Of a stretch of 64,000 nt of DNA, positions 1 through 8,702 are shown piece after piece. This stretch comes from JAAZKI01 sp012799905 (lineage in GTDB: Bacteria; Verrucomicrobiota; Lentisphaeria; Oligosphaerales; Oligosphaeraceae): the NCBI GenBank assembly GCA_050949415.1, contig JBMNFR010000012.1, forward strand, positions 62,001-126,000, given 5' to 3'. Position numbers and translations under genes: made by a program. How positions within the stretch are numbered: the first letter of the stretch is position 1; each line of letters starts with the position of its first letter. The notes below the pieces were generated by a model. That model was not told where the DNA came from, made no database searches, and was given only the letters and a program-made list of their open reading frames with translations.

Positions 1-1
1 T

Positions 2-703
2 TTTGAGGAACAAGCTCCAGAAAATGTGGAAGAAAATCCGCACAGTGGAAAGCAATGCTACAAATTTCAGGGGGACGGCAAATATTCGTACAGGAAATTC
101 ATCCTCGCCCTTGAACCCGAGGCGAGCTATGAAGTGACGATGATGGTGCGCAAGATGGAGTTCTCCGCAACAGTAAATGAGAAAGAGGAAATATTTAAAC
201 CTGAATATACGACACTCCTGCGTAAGCACAAAGGCGTTGTCGAATACCTATCAAGAATGACTGGGGCAACTGTGGATGCGGAAATACGCACGCAAGTGGA
301 ATATGATGGTATGATGCGCATTGATTTTACAATCATACCGCGCGGTTGTGTTGCTTTGAATCATTTCAACTATAAAATAACTATGGACAATGCCCAGGCT
401 AAATACCTTCATTATACAGGTTCGCGTGACAGTGGAATGTCCCTAAACGTACAAAAATCAAGTTTTACAATGGCAATTCCGAAGCAGGAGGGGCTTGTGT
501 GGGAAAGTCCATTCAAGTTGCTGGTATGGTTGGGAAGCGAGGACAAGGGCTTCCTCTGGTTCGCATGCTCGGAAAAGGAATGGAGCCCCCTCAGCAGAGA
601 AAAGCGTCCAGACGCGCTAAAGGTCGTTCGCGGCAATGCCGGCACATCATTGCAAATCACACCTGTTTCAGTTGAATTACTGATTGCCAGACCAACCACT
701 TAG
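2..703 (+). CDS. DUF6067 glycoside-hydrolase-like protein, N-terminal part (5' truncated, ends at in-frame TAG)
   Basis: The frame is open to the left window edge, so the true start lies outside. The segment reads like the beta-sandwich N-terminal part of DUF6067 proteins (GH123-related): a motif with WLGSEDKGFLWFACSEKEW followed by a beta-rich stretch is typical of this domain. The frame ends at TAG (701-703). The next in-frame codons encode TFGLMATPARP, the characteristic linker that leads into the family's TIM-barrel, and the frame then continues to 2149. The gene is therefore most likely one protein broken by a nonsense codon, or read through. Domain assignment is from motif recognition. 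Base composition is more AT-rich than most of the window. Confidence 0.6.
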   Translation, partial: FEEQAPENVEENPHSGKQCYKFQGDGKYSYRKFILALEPEASYEVTMMVRKMEFSATVNEKEEIFKPEYTTLLRKHKGVVEYLSRMTGATVDAEIRTQVEYDGMMRIDFTIIPRGCVALNHFNYKITMDNAQAKYLHYTGSRDSGMSLNVQKSSFTMAIPKQEGLVWESPFKLLVWLGSEDKGFLWFACSEKEWSPLSREKRPDALKVVRGNAGTSLQITPVSVELLIARPTT

Positions 704-715
704 ACTTTTGGGCTG

Positions 716-2149
716 ATGGCCACACCTGCGCGCCCAAAGCCAAAAGGCTGGCGAGGAAACAGCATGAACTATGACTATTTTGCGGCAGATGCAGAAAAAT
801 ATTGCGGACAAAAAGTAAAAGTGATTTATAGCAGCGCCAGTTATGACTATTTACCACCTGCCTCCCCAAACAAGGCGCGCGTTGGCTTCTACCCTAGAAT
901 CTATGACGAGGCAATCTACAAGGAGCGCATTGCAAGGGAGCATGCCAAAGGTCGACTCTTTGGAATCTACATAGACCCGATACTTTGCAACCTAGGCGTT
1001 TATAAAGAACTAGGAAAATACAGGGCGGTAACCTGGAATCCAGTGACCGACAATGCGGAAGCACAAAATTCCTCGAATGACTCTGAGTTCCTGTGGCAGG
1101 CGCCTGAAGTCAAGGAATACTTTAACGAATGGACAAAACTTCCTGTTTCCACGGCGCCTTATGGCTCGAATCGCGGCGAGCGCCAATTTCAGCCTGGGTT
1201 GGGCAGCAGATACGCTGACTTCTTTTGCTTCCTGATGGAACAGCACGCGAAATGCGGTGTCGATGGAGTCGCAAACCTCGACGAGTGGGGGCCAACGGCT
1301 GATTGCAACCTTATGCACGATGCTGGGTGGCTGGGGCGCGACGGCAAGGTGTATCCGGAATACGATTGGTGGGCACGCAGAGACCTTATGAAGCGTCTTT
1401 GCGCGGTTTTCCTGAAAGAACGCGGGAAGATGCCCATAATGTATGTGCATACTGCGGCGACAATGGTTTTGCCCTCGGCCAGTTTCTGTGAGGCCTGCCT
1501 CACCGGGGAATTATGGAATACTGCATACTATCGAAGCCCGGGCGTTTACGACAAGTACGGCGTAAACAAGGAGAAAATCCTGCAAAGCCTGAATGATGGC
1601 GGGGCTGATTTCTTGTACTGGGCTGCGCCGCCAGAGCGTTGGGTAATAGAATCAGGCACGCCATTTGGCTGGTACTGCCAGATGATGGCCAATCTCACCA
1701 AGAGTTCAGACTTGTCAAAGGAATACAGCGACAGCGATGAGTCCACCCGTGACTATGTGATGATGTGTCTGCTGCATGATAATTTGATTTATCCGATTTT
1801 CTGCAAGCCGCAGATGGCCTGGAAGGCAATCAAGGTCAAGCAGGATTTTGGCATTGCCGACGATGCAGTCGAATATTTCCCGTACTATGGCAAAAAAATC
1901 CCTGTAAAGGCCGCGAATGGCAAGGAAATTTACGCAGTTTCCTACAAAAATGGCAAAAAATGGCTTGCTATCGTCGGAAATGCCAGCCTCGAAAATCAGG
2001 AGATTTTACTAAATCTTAATAGCGATTACATCCAATCGGCATCCAGTATAACGGATGCGGAATCAGGGGAAATTCTGTCACTCGCAAGCGGAGAGGTGAA
2101 AATATCTGTTCCACGCAGAGATTACAGAATGCTTCTCATAAATGAGTAG
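716..2149 (+). CDS. DUF6067 glycoside-hydrolase-like protein, C-terminal catalytic part
   Basis: This 477-residue frame has the same reading frame as the one ending at 703. The ATG at 716 lies inside a conserved motif (FGLMATPARPKPKGWR) and no ribosome-binding site precedes it, so it is probably not a natural start. The body looks like the TIM-barrel of DUF6067: GVDGVANLDEWGPTADCN, then an Asp/Arg-rich helix (WWARRDLMKRL), an MYVHTAAT strand, and a C-terminal beta domain (about 370-477). Family members are thought to be secreted glycan hydrolases, but substrate and catalytic residues are unproven. Whether this fragment is translated alone is doubtful. The gene at 2183 follows after 33 bp, suggesting cotranscription. 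Confidence 0.6.
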   Translation: MATPARPKPKGWRGNSMNYDYFAADAEKYCGQKVKVIYSSASYDYLPPASPNKARVGFYPRIYDEAIYKERIAREHAKGRLFGIYIDPILCNLGVYKELGKYRAVTWNPVTDNAEAQNSSNDSEFLWQAPEVKEYFNEWTKLPVSTAPYGSNRGERQFQPGLGSRYADFFCFLMEQHAKCGVDGVANLDEWGPTADCNLMHDAGWLGRDGKVYPEYDWWARRDLMKRLCAVFLKERGKMPIMYVHTAATMVLPSASFCEACLTGELWNTAYYRSPGVYDKYGVNKEKILQSLNDGGADFLYWAAPPERWVIESGTPFGWYCQMMANLTKSSDLSKEYSDSDESTRDYVMMCLLHDNLIYPIFCKPQMAWKAIKVKQDFGIADDAVEYFPYYGKKIPVKAANGKEIYAVSYKNGKKWLAIVGNASLENQEILLNLNSDYIQSASSITDAESGEILSLASGEVKISVPRRDYRMLLINE

Positions 2150-2182
2150 CACGAGATAGTCGAACAAAGGAGAAAAACAACA

Positions 2183-3043
2183 ATGAAATCCATCGTAATA
2201 GCTATGTTTACCTTTGCAATGTCTCTTGCTGCCTACGAATATACTTTGAATGTAGGTGACTATAAAATTAAAATGACAGAAACTGGAAAGCATAGCATCC
2301 GCAGCATTGACTACAAAGGCTACCTGCTTTGCCCGGCATCAGGTTGGAATGGCAACGTCCTTGTACCTGCCACAGGCGGAACATACATAGGTGCAGGCCA
2401 TACTGAGGGTGGCGTCGAGCTTATCAAGGAACTCAAAGTAGAAGTTGACGGAAAGGATGAACAGCCAGCCGCGAACGCTGTGTTCGCTGGAGAAAACATT
2501 GTAATTGAAAAAGTCTCGCAATTGGACAAGCTGCTCGTTAGAGTTCGCCTCACATTTACAAAAGATGGTATTGTCGAACAAAAGAAATTTATTGCAACTG
2601 ATACACAAAATGTTTTTAACTTTTATATCTTTCAATACAGCTGGGATAAGATGTTTTCACATTGGTTTGCCATGACAGGCGATGGGCGGGAACTTTCAGG
2701 CGAATTTACGCATGAAAAAGTTCAATGGCATCTAAACAGCGACATCAAGTGGCTTGCTGAATACAATGCCACAACCCAAAAAGGAGTCTTTTGCTTTTTT
2801 CCAAAAGTGATTCCTGGCCAGAGCCGTAAATCCACAATCTGGGAAGTACCCAAGTCATATAACAAATATTACCTGTTCTTGAAACTTCCGCAGGTATTAC
2901 CTAGTGGCTATGCTTCGGAAGAATTTACTATGCTGATCCGTGGCTTTGAAGCCGCTTCTGTCGAACAGGTTCCTGCCATTCTGAAGACGGAAAACGAAAA
3001 AGCAGAAACATACGCTGTTATTCCTATCAGAGAGGTAAAATAA
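2183..3043 (+). CDS. Secreted protein of unknown function
   Basis: A good ribosome-binding site (AAAGGAG) lies 9 bp upstream of the ATG. Residues 1-17 form a short hydrophobic signal peptide. The remaining approximately 270 residues are rich in aromatic residues and predicted strands (for example KMFSHWFAMTGDGREL and WLAEYNATTQKGVFCFFPKV), which suggests a beta-sandwich similar to galactose-mutarotase-like domains, though I do not recognise a family. It follows the interrupted DUF6067 gene by 33 bp and ends just before a strong terminator, so it probably belongs to the same glycan-degradation transcript. AT-rich composition matches the upstream gene. Confidence 0.6.
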   Translation: MKSIVIAMFTFAMSLAAYEYTLNVGDYKIKMTETGKHSIRSIDYKGYLLCPASGWNGNVLVPATGGTYIGAGHTEGGVELIKELKVEVDGKDEQPAANAVFAGENIVIEKVSQLDKLLVRVRLTFTKDGIVEQKKFIATDTQNVFNFYIFQYSWDKMFSHWFAMTGDGRELSGEFTHEKVQWHLNSDIKWLAEYNATTQKGVFCFFPKVIPGQSRKSTIWEVPKSYNKYYLFLKLPQVLPSGYASEEFTMLIRGFEAASVEQVPAILKTENEKAETYAVIPIREVK

Positions 3044-3061
3044 CCACGAAAGCCACCAAGA

Positions 3062-3098
3062 ATGGGTTGTGGGCATAAGCCCATAACCCATTTTTTTT
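3062..3098 (+). terminator. Rho-independent terminator
   Basis: A GC-containing hairpin (ATGGGTT...GGC ATAA GCC...AACCCAT) is followed directly by eight T residues. It lies 19 bp after the stop of the secreted protein and ends that transcript. Confidence 0.85.
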
Positions 3099-3189
3099 CC
3101 ACGAAAAACCTTGGATAGGCTACCGTTCACAACCTATGTTCTGCCAATCTGCAAAATCTTGTGTTGAATACCCGCATGCCTTTATGTTG

Positions 3190-3330
3190 TCTTTGAGCCG
3201 TAGCGGCGTTTATGTCTCGTCCTTTCAGGACTCCGAATGATATCCCATCTCACCCAGGGCGACGCCGGCCCTGGCGGGTCGGTATGTCGCGCCCGGTTGG
3301 GGCTTTTGTCGCTCCGCGACTTATGGCAAA
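3190..3330 (+). repeat. Dispersed intergenic hairpin repeat (CACCCAGGGC family)
   Basis: The gap 3099-3407 contains no gene. It holds a diverged copy of a repeat also seen at 9555-9840 (two inverted copies) and about 59215-59285. Shared blocks are TTTATGTC, CCTTTCAGGxCTC, CACCCAGGGC, GCCCTGGC and GGGGCTTTTGTCGC. The CCAGGGC/GCCCTGG pair can form a hairpin. Confidence 0.5.
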
Positions 3331-3407
3331 ATCTCCCTTTCTGTCACAAGTTCTCGCTCATTAACCAAAATTTCGTACATTACCTAAATTTTCATTGACT
3401 CGGCTGT

Positions 3408-5756
3408 TCAGCGCAACGCGACAAACGATGGCTTCCAGAGTCCGCCGGCGCCAGAACGGTTGATTACCTTGATGACAACATCGTTGTCAGCCTCGAATTT
3501 CACCCATTGAGTGACATCGATTTCAAAGGGATTTTTCCAGCTGTTTGGGTCGCGCGCGGCGTCATAGACGAGGCTCCCTGCCAGCTGGCCATTGACCCAG
3601 ACCTTGCAGCTTTCGTCAATCGCGCCCAGGAACAGGGAAACGCTCTTGCCTTTTTTCGCCCCCAGCCGGAAGCTGGTTCGATACCAGGCATTCACGTAGT
3701 TGCGATGGCCCTGGAGCTCCAGCGACCGCCAGGTTGAGACTGGTTGCCAGTCCGAAGCGTCGAAATCTTTTCGCATATAGCCGGCTGCCTCGCCTTTGTC
3801 CTGCGGATCACGCTTGAGTTTCCAGGTTTCCGGCAATTCCAGGACGGCCAGGGCCTTTTCCGGCCGACGTATCTTGGCGCTCAGGTTGGCTTCCCAGCAT
3901 CGTTCCGACCGCAGCAGGTTGCTTTTCCGGATTAGGTGCGTGGGCAGGGACTCGCGATAGTCGCGCAGAGCCGCGACTGCGGCGTCGCATTCTGCTGTCG
4001 GTGTCTTGGGGTTCATGACTAGGGCAGAACAGCGCACTGAGGTAATCGCGTGCTCCAGGCCTTGGCGCAGGAACCGCAGCTTGGCGAGGGCGGCCGCATC
4101 ATTGCTTTGCGCTAGGGTCGCCAGGCCGCGGTCAAGGATGGCGATGCCTTGTTCCAGGACGGCGGGCGGGAAGATTTCATGCGCATACAGGCCGTAGTTG
4201 AAGCCGTGGGCATACCAGTTGGCGACGCTGTCCTCGTAGACTTTGTTGATCCGGTCGCAATTTTCCTTCATGTAGCGATGATAGAAGTCAGTGTATTCGG
4301 CTACTGTCGATGCCGCGCTGCCAAAGCCTTCCAGGTATTCCTGTCGGATTTGCTCTGCGGTCAGACTGGGGTCGACCGCGATTCTGCCCATGGCATACAG
4401 GTTCAGGCTCTGGGTGCCGAACATGCCGGAAGGGCCGTCGACATCAAGGCCGACAATCTGCAATTCCTGGAGCAGGTACTTGAACTCGTCAATATATTCG
4501 TCATACCAGATTTCCGGCATGCAGTAGCCGCCCAGGAAGTAGTTTGGCCGCAGCCCGAAAATAGCGTCGGTCGCCTTCCAGGCCTGGTATTCTTGGCGGA
4601 GCCATTCGGTGTGCGCTTTAGTGCGCGGGAATGGGATGTCCGGCACCAGGTCGCAGAAGCAGCCGGGGTTGAGCTTGATTGAGCGCGGCGCGAAGAAATA
4701 CGTCTGATAGGCATAGAATCCGACCATGGCTGCGGGGTCGAAGCGAGCGGCTTTCTCCTGCACAGCGCGGTAGAAATGAGCATACCGCTCGCCAACATTG
4801 CGGCGGGCAGCGTAGCGTCCGGTCGGCCCGCGCTCATCCGGCCCGTCCCAGGCCAGGCAATTCGGGCACTGGCAGCGGTTCTGATTGTCGTTCTCCTTGA
4901 CGTTAATCAGCAGCCGCTGGCCGGGAGCCTTCTGCTGTTCCTCGTGCCAAAGGCGTACTACTTCGTCTTGGAATTCAGGATTGCTGATGCACATGTTGTA
5001 GGACGGAGTGACTTTGCGTTTCCCGTTGATTAGGCAGAACCAGTCCGGATGATCCTTGGCGTAGGTCAGATGCCATCTTTCAAAGGCATGGCCGCCTCTG
5101 CCAGCAAACCGGAACGCGCCGCCCGTGTAGTAGTGCAGCACCCGGCGGCCCCAGCGGAATTTTTCCGGGCGGTCGGGCTCGTTGGACATGCGGTAAGTGC
5201 GTGCGCCCTGGTAACGCAATGCCGGCGTGTAGTCGCGGTTTAGAGAATCGCTCAAGACGACCACCTTGTGCTGAGGGATGAATTCGCCGTCTTTTCCGGG
5301 ATAGACCCAGCGCACGCCGAGGGAATGCATCAGGTAATCGGTGACGCCGAACAGCGTCCCCGCAGCCGTCTGGGTTGATGTCTCCGGCCCTTGGCCGTCT
5401 TGGCCGCGGATGAACAGGAAGCCATCCCGGAAGCGGATTTTGTAGGAGCAGGCCGGCGCCTCGCCGAGGTTAAGCCATGATTCGGCCCGGCGGACAGCGC
5501 CTAGGCAGTAGCCGCCATCCAGCGCTGCCGCCTCAGGAGAATCCTCGCTGACAATCGGCAACAGCGCACCGGTCGCGGCTTGGAGATGATACTGCAACTC
5601 GTCAGCCGCAGTTTTTTCGACGCTGTTGGCCGCTGCCGGCACCACGATTCCTTTTTTCTCGCTGCGACCATCGCGGATGATCTCCTGGGCCGGGAGCATA
5701 GCCGCCGCAATCAACAAAAAGCAACCAAGGAAAGAAGCATGATGACGGGTTTTCAT
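3408..5756 (-). CDS. Secreted DUF4838 protein with C-terminal jelly-roll (sugar-binding-like) domain
   Basis: This 782-residue protein starts with a signal peptide (residues 1-23, ending LPAQE). Residues about 30-150 resemble the N-terminal domain found in alpha-glucuronidase-like enzymes (AADELQYHLQAATG and AGTLFGVTDYLMHSLGVRWVYPG). The central DUF4838 TIM-barrel-like domain has MCISNPEFQDEVVRLW, VKENDNQNRCQCPNC and YAYQTYFFAP. The last approximately 130 residues form a jelly-roll (FLGAIDESCKVWVNGQLAG...GLWKPSFVAL) like that in GH2-type sugar-binding domains. A similar module occurs in the lipoproteins at 20863 and 25797. DUF4838 proteins are common in glycan-degradation loci, but the substrate is unknown. 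AAAGG precedes the ATG by about 12 bp. Confidence 0.75.
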   Translation of the reverse strand: MKTRHHASFLGCFLLIAAAMLPAQEIIRDGRSEKKGIVVPAAANSVEKTAADELQYHLQAATGALLPIVSEDSPEAAALDGGYCLGAVRRAESWLNLGEAPACSYKIRFRDGFLFIRGQDGQGPETSTQTAAGTLFGVTDYLMHSLGVRWVYPGKDGEFIPQHKVVVLSDSLNRDYTPALRYQGARTYRMSNEPDRPEKFRWGRRVLHYYTGGAFRFAGRGGHAFERWHLTYAKDHPDWFCLINGKRKVTPSYNMCISNPEFQDEVVRLWHEEQQKAPGQRLLINVKENDNQNRCQCPNCLAWDGPDERGPTGRYAARRNVGERYAHFYRAVQEKAARFDPAAMVGFYAYQTYFFAPRSIKLNPGCFCDLVPDIPFPRTKAHTEWLRQEYQAWKATDAIFGLRPNYFLGGYCMPEIWYDEYIDEFKYLLQELQIVGLDVDGPSGMFGTQSLNLYAMGRIAVDPSLTAEQIRQEYLEGFGSAASTVAEYTDFYHRYMKENCDRINKVYEDSVANWYAHGFNYGLYAHEIFPPAVLEQGIAILDRGLATLAQSNDAAALAKLRFLRQGLEHAITSVRCSALVMNPKTPTAECDAAVAALRDYRESLPTHLIRKSNLLRSERCWEANLSAKIRRPEKALAVLELPETWKLKRDPQDKGEAAGYMRKDFDASDWQPVSTWRSLELQGHRNYVNAWYRTSFRLGAKKGKSVSLFLGAIDESCKVWVNGQLAGSLVYDAARDPNSWKNPFEIDVTQWVKFEADNDVVIKVINRSGAGGLWKPSFVALR

Positions 5757-5885
5757 GGCAGAGAGAACCTTTGGGGATATGGATGGGATGACGAGCGGAG
5801 CTTTTCGTTTAGGCTATGTAATCATATAATAATCCCCCATCGGCAATTTGCTTCCCCGGGATGGTACAGTTTTCGTTGTTTGCCA

Positions 5886-5925
5886 GTGGACATGGTGGAC
5901 GGTCTGGACGGCGGCTACCGCATGT
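5886..5925 (+). repeat. Short TGGAC cluster upstream of the DUF4838 gene
   Basis: Closely spaced TGGAC units (AGTGGACATGGTGGAC then GGTCTGGACGG) belong to the degenerate array family found at eight or more other intergenic places in the window. Confidence 0.55.
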
Positions 5926-5928
5926 AAT

Positions 5929-6390
5929 CGCCCCTTACGAATTATGAATTATGAATTATGAATTATGAATTATGAAATGCGCCTCAGCATTCAGCATTCA
6001 ACATTCAACATTCTCGCCCCTTACGAATTATGAATTATGAATTATGAATTATGAATTATGAATTATGAATTATGAAATGCGCCTCAGCATTCAGCATTCA
6101 GCATTCAGCATTCAACATTCAGCATTCAGCATTCTCGCCCCTCGCCCCTCGCCCCTTACGAATTATGAATTATGAATTATGAATTATGAATTATGAATTA
6201 TGAAATGCGCCTCAGCATTCAGCATTCAGCATTCAGCATTCAGCATTCAGCATTCAGCATTCTGCATTCAGCATTCAGCATTCAGCATTCAGCATTCAGC
6301 ATTCAGCATTCAACATTCAGCATTCAACATTCAGCATTCTCGCCCCTCGCCCCTCGCCCCTCGCCCCTAAAAAAGCCCCTCGCCCCTAAA
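5929..6390 (+). repeat. Composite heptanucleotide repeat locus 1
   Basis: Three successive rounds of the same three-part structure are present: (CGCCCCT)n, then (GAATTAT)n, then the linker GAAATGCGCCTCAGCATT, then (CAGCATT)n with occasional CAACATT variants. All three units have a 7-bp period but unrelated sequence. No gene is credible here; open frames through it simply translate the repeat. The same order recurs at 16687, 22412 and 46110. Confidence 0.95.
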
Positions 6391-6395
6391 CAAAA

Positions 6396-6433
6396 GCCCC
6401 GGGCGGCAGTCGTTTTTGACTGTCGCCCGGGGC
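6396..6433 (-). terminator. Terminator of the hsp20 pair
   Basis: Read on the minus strand, GCCCCGGGCG-AC-AGTC and GACT-G-CCGCCCGGGGC form a long GC-rich hairpin with an AAAAAC loop, followed by TTTTG. It lies about 80 bp after the stop of the hsp20 gene at 6512. Confidence 0.75.
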
Positions 6434-6511
6434 GCCTCCCTCTCGGGGCTTCCCGTCGGAAAAGGAAAGTAAGGAAGGAAACCGACGTGGCGTGCCCCTA
6501 GCTGGGTGGTT

Positions 6512-6919
6512 TTAACCGGCCTTGACCTTGATGCGTCGTGGGGCCAGTTCCTTCTGCTTTGGCAGAGTCAGGCGCAGAACGCCGTCCTTCATGCAGGCGG
6601 AAATGCCCTTCATGTCGATGACTTCACCAATGGTGAATTGGCGTTCATAGCAGTACTCTGGCCGGTACTCACCGCGGATCAGCTGGGCGTCGTCCATGCC
6701 GAACTTATCATCGCGGGCACCTTTGATGGTCAGGTTGTTGCCCTGCAAGTCAATATCGACGTTGCTTTCGTTGACGCCGGGCATGTCAGCAACCAGGATG
6801 ACTTCCTTGTCGGTCTCCATGATGTCGACAAATGGCGTCAGAATGACCGGCTTCGCAGCCTGGGTTCCGCCAGTCGCAGGGACGGCGGCTTCCGTCTTTT
6901 TCAGTTCTTTCGTTGACAT
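6512..6919 (-). CDS. Hsp20/alpha-crystallin small heat shock protein
   Basis: This 135-residue protein has an alpha-crystallin domain from about residue 28 to 122, with ADMPGVNESNVDIDLQGNNL and the conserved GVLRLTLPK near the end. A C-terminal I-x-V motif (RIKV), used for oligomer assembly in this family, is present. Small heat shock proteins are ATP-independent holdases that bind unfolding proteins in the cytoplasm. AGAGGAG lies 9 bp before the ATG. It is the second of two tandem hsp20 genes, 96 bp apart, and a strong hairpin terminator follows. Confidence 0.93.
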   Translation of the reverse strand: MSTKELKKTEAAVPATGGTQAAKPVILTPFVDIMETDKEVILVADMPGVNESNVDIDLQGNNLTIKGARDDKFGMDDAQLIRGEYRPEYCYERQFTIGEVIDMKGISACMKDGVLRLTLPKQKELAPRRIKVKAG

Positions 6920-7015
6920 AGTGTGTTCTCCTCTGTTATGTTATTTTTGATTAGATTGGGATGGGGTTGGGCAGTGGTTGCAACCGTTGGCGCTGGGCGC
7001 CAACGGGGGAGCAAC

Positions 7016-7456
7016 TCAGGCAGTGGTGACGTTGATCTTGCGCGGCTGCACAGACTTGGCCTTGGGCAGGCGGACGACCAGGATGCCATCCTTGTAGCCG
7101 GCTTCGACGTTGTCGGAGTCGACCGGGAAGGGCAGGGCGAAGGTGCGCACAAAGGAACCTGAACCGCGCTCCTGGCGCAGATAGTTCGCGCCTTCCGGAA
7201 GAACTTCAGCAGCGCGATTGCCCTTGATCGTCAACGTGTCTTGGTTGGCCGTGATCTCCAAGTCTTCCAGACTTACGCCAGGAAGCTTGACCGTGAACCG
7301 AGCTTCGTAATCGTTGAACCAGACGTTCACCGGCGGATACTCGCCACGTGTCCTGAATTCACCCAAATCACCGAACAGACGGGAAATCTCATCGTTGAAA
7401 TTCCGCAAATCGTGCCAGGGATTCCACAGTGATGGTCTTGCGCTTCTCCACAACAT
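7016..7456 (-). CDS. Hsp20/alpha-crystallin small heat shock protein
   Basis: This protein of about 146 residues has the classic class A N-terminus (WNPWHDLRNFNDEISRLFGDL), an alpha-crystallin domain about 40-140 (KLPGVSLEDLEITANQDTL and GILVVRLPKAKS), and a C-terminal I-x-V motif (KINV). Two ATGs, 6 bp apart, are possible. The downstream one (7456) sits 8 bp from AGGAGG, the better spacing, so it was chosen over 7462. It precedes the second hsp20 and is probably cotranscribed with it. The two paralogues differ strongly in their N-terminal regions and may form hetero-oligomers; that is inference. Confidence 0.93.
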   Translation of the reverse strand: MLWRSARPSLWNPWHDLRNFNDEISRLFGDLGEFRTRGEYPPVNVWFNDYEARFTVKLPGVSLEDLEITANQDTLTIKGNRAAEVLPEGANYLRQERGSGSFVRTFALPFPVDSDNVEAGYKDGILVVRLPKAKSVQPRKINVTTA

Positions 7457-7685
7457 AGTCATATCCTCCTTTGTATTTGAGTTGATGGACGGTGCGGCCG
7501 GGATAAACGCCCGAACCGTTGATTGTTATCGCATTCACTAAATATAGCAGCAGATAACATGCCAACTTTGAAACAAGGAGGAATGAGCCGAAAAATAGCC
7601 GGAAAATCTTTGTGCAAGGCGAAAAAATGTGCCAATGTGTCACATTTGAGACGACATTTTGGCCTTGTCAGATGTGCGTCGCGGG

Positions 7686-8702
7686 TTACGGGGCAGACAA
7701 TTGCGCCACCAGGCGTGCGACGATGTCCCGGGCAGTGATTTTTCGCGCCTCGGCCTCGAAGGTGGTGACGATTCGGTGGGCCAGGACAGGTACGGCGCAC
7801 GCTTTCACGTCATGGGGGAGGACGTGTTTTCGCCCCTGGAGGGCGGCCTTGGCCTTGGCGGCCAGGGTGAGGGCAATGGCCGCCCGTGGTGAGGCGCCGG
7901 CTTCGACTAGCTCGTCGATTGGGGGCAGGTCTCGGTTTTGGCCTGAGGAGAGGTTATCCAGGCATCCCGGCCTGGTCGCGATGACGATATCAAGGATATA
8001 TTCGCGGATGCGGTCATCCAGATGGATAGCATCAATGCTGGCTCGGGCAGTGCGGATTGCATCGAGGCTGACCGTGGCCATGAGTTGGACATCGTCAGCA
8101 GTGCGGGCATGTTGTCCGAGGATGGTTCGCTCCTCCTCTCGGCTGGGATAGTCCAGCACGGCTTGGAGCATAAAGCGGTCTTTTTGCGCCTCCGGGAGCG
8201 CGTAGGTGCCGCTGTGTTCGATTGGGTTCTGGGTGGCGGCCACCAGGAACGGGTCTGGCAGCGGATACGGCTTGCCAGCAATCGTGACCTGGCGTTCCTG
8301 CATGGCTTCCAGCAGCGCGCTCTGCACTTTGGCCGGGGCGCGGTTGATTTCATCAGCCAGCACGATGTTGGCTGCAATTGGGCCGGGACGTACTTCGAAG
8401 ACCTGCTGGTCTGGCAGATAAACGTTGGCGCCGATGATGTCAGCGGGAAGCAGGTCCGGAGTGAACTGAATGCGTGAGAACGACCCGCCGACAGTGGCTG
8501 CGAGGGTTTTGACCGCCAGGGTCTTGGCCAGTCCAGGCAAGCCCTCGATCAGCACATGACCGCCGGTGAGCAGGCCAATCAGGAGGGCGTCGACCAGGTC
8601 GTCCTGGCCGATCAGCACGCGCGCAATTTCGCGGCGCAGTTCCGGCAGGAACGCCAGCGGTTCCGAGGATGATGCAGCCGAATCAGTCATGGCGGGTCTC
8701 AA
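7686..8702 (-). CDS. MoxR-family AAA+ ATPase
   Basis: This 338-residue protein has a Walker A (GLPGLAKTLA), Walker B (NIVLADEINRAPAKVQSALLEAM), sensor 1 (VAATQNPIEHSGTYALPEAQKDRF) and a C-terminal lid domain with GASPRAAIAL, all typical of MoxR/RavA-type chaperone ATPases. MoxR proteins usually act with DUF58 and von Willebrand A proteins in envelope maturation. Here those partners are 32 kb away (38880-41755) rather than adjacent. Its start overlaps the end of the upstream membrane-protein gene by 20 bp, implying translational coupling. The gap to the hsp20 genes (7457-7685) contains no gene. Confidence 0.93.
   Translation of the reverse strand: MRPAMTDSAASSSEPLAFLPELRREIARVLIGQDDLVDALLIGLLTGGHVLIEGLPGLAKTLAVKTLAATVGGSFSRIQFTPDLLPADIIGANVYLPDQQVFEVRPGPIAANIVLADEINRAPAKVQSALLEAMQERQVTIAGKPYPLPDPFLVAATQNPIEHSGTYALPEAQKDRFMLQAVLDYPSREEERTILGQHARTADDVQLMATVSLDAIRTARASIDAIHLDDRIREYILDIVIATRPGCLDNLSSGQNRDLPPIDELVEAGASPRAAIALTLAAKAKAALQGRKHVLPHDVKACAVPVLAHRIVTTFEAEARKITARDIVARLVAQLSAP

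Noticed and set aside
701..703. Pyrrolysine at the TAG codon
   Set aside because: Nothing nearby supports it, such as pylS, pylT or methylamine genes; a nonsense mutation or sequence error is simpler.
6193..6501. Open reading frame through heptamer locus 1
   Set aside because: It translates only the 7-bp repeats and the terminator; its periodic peptide has no codon bias or ribosome-binding site.
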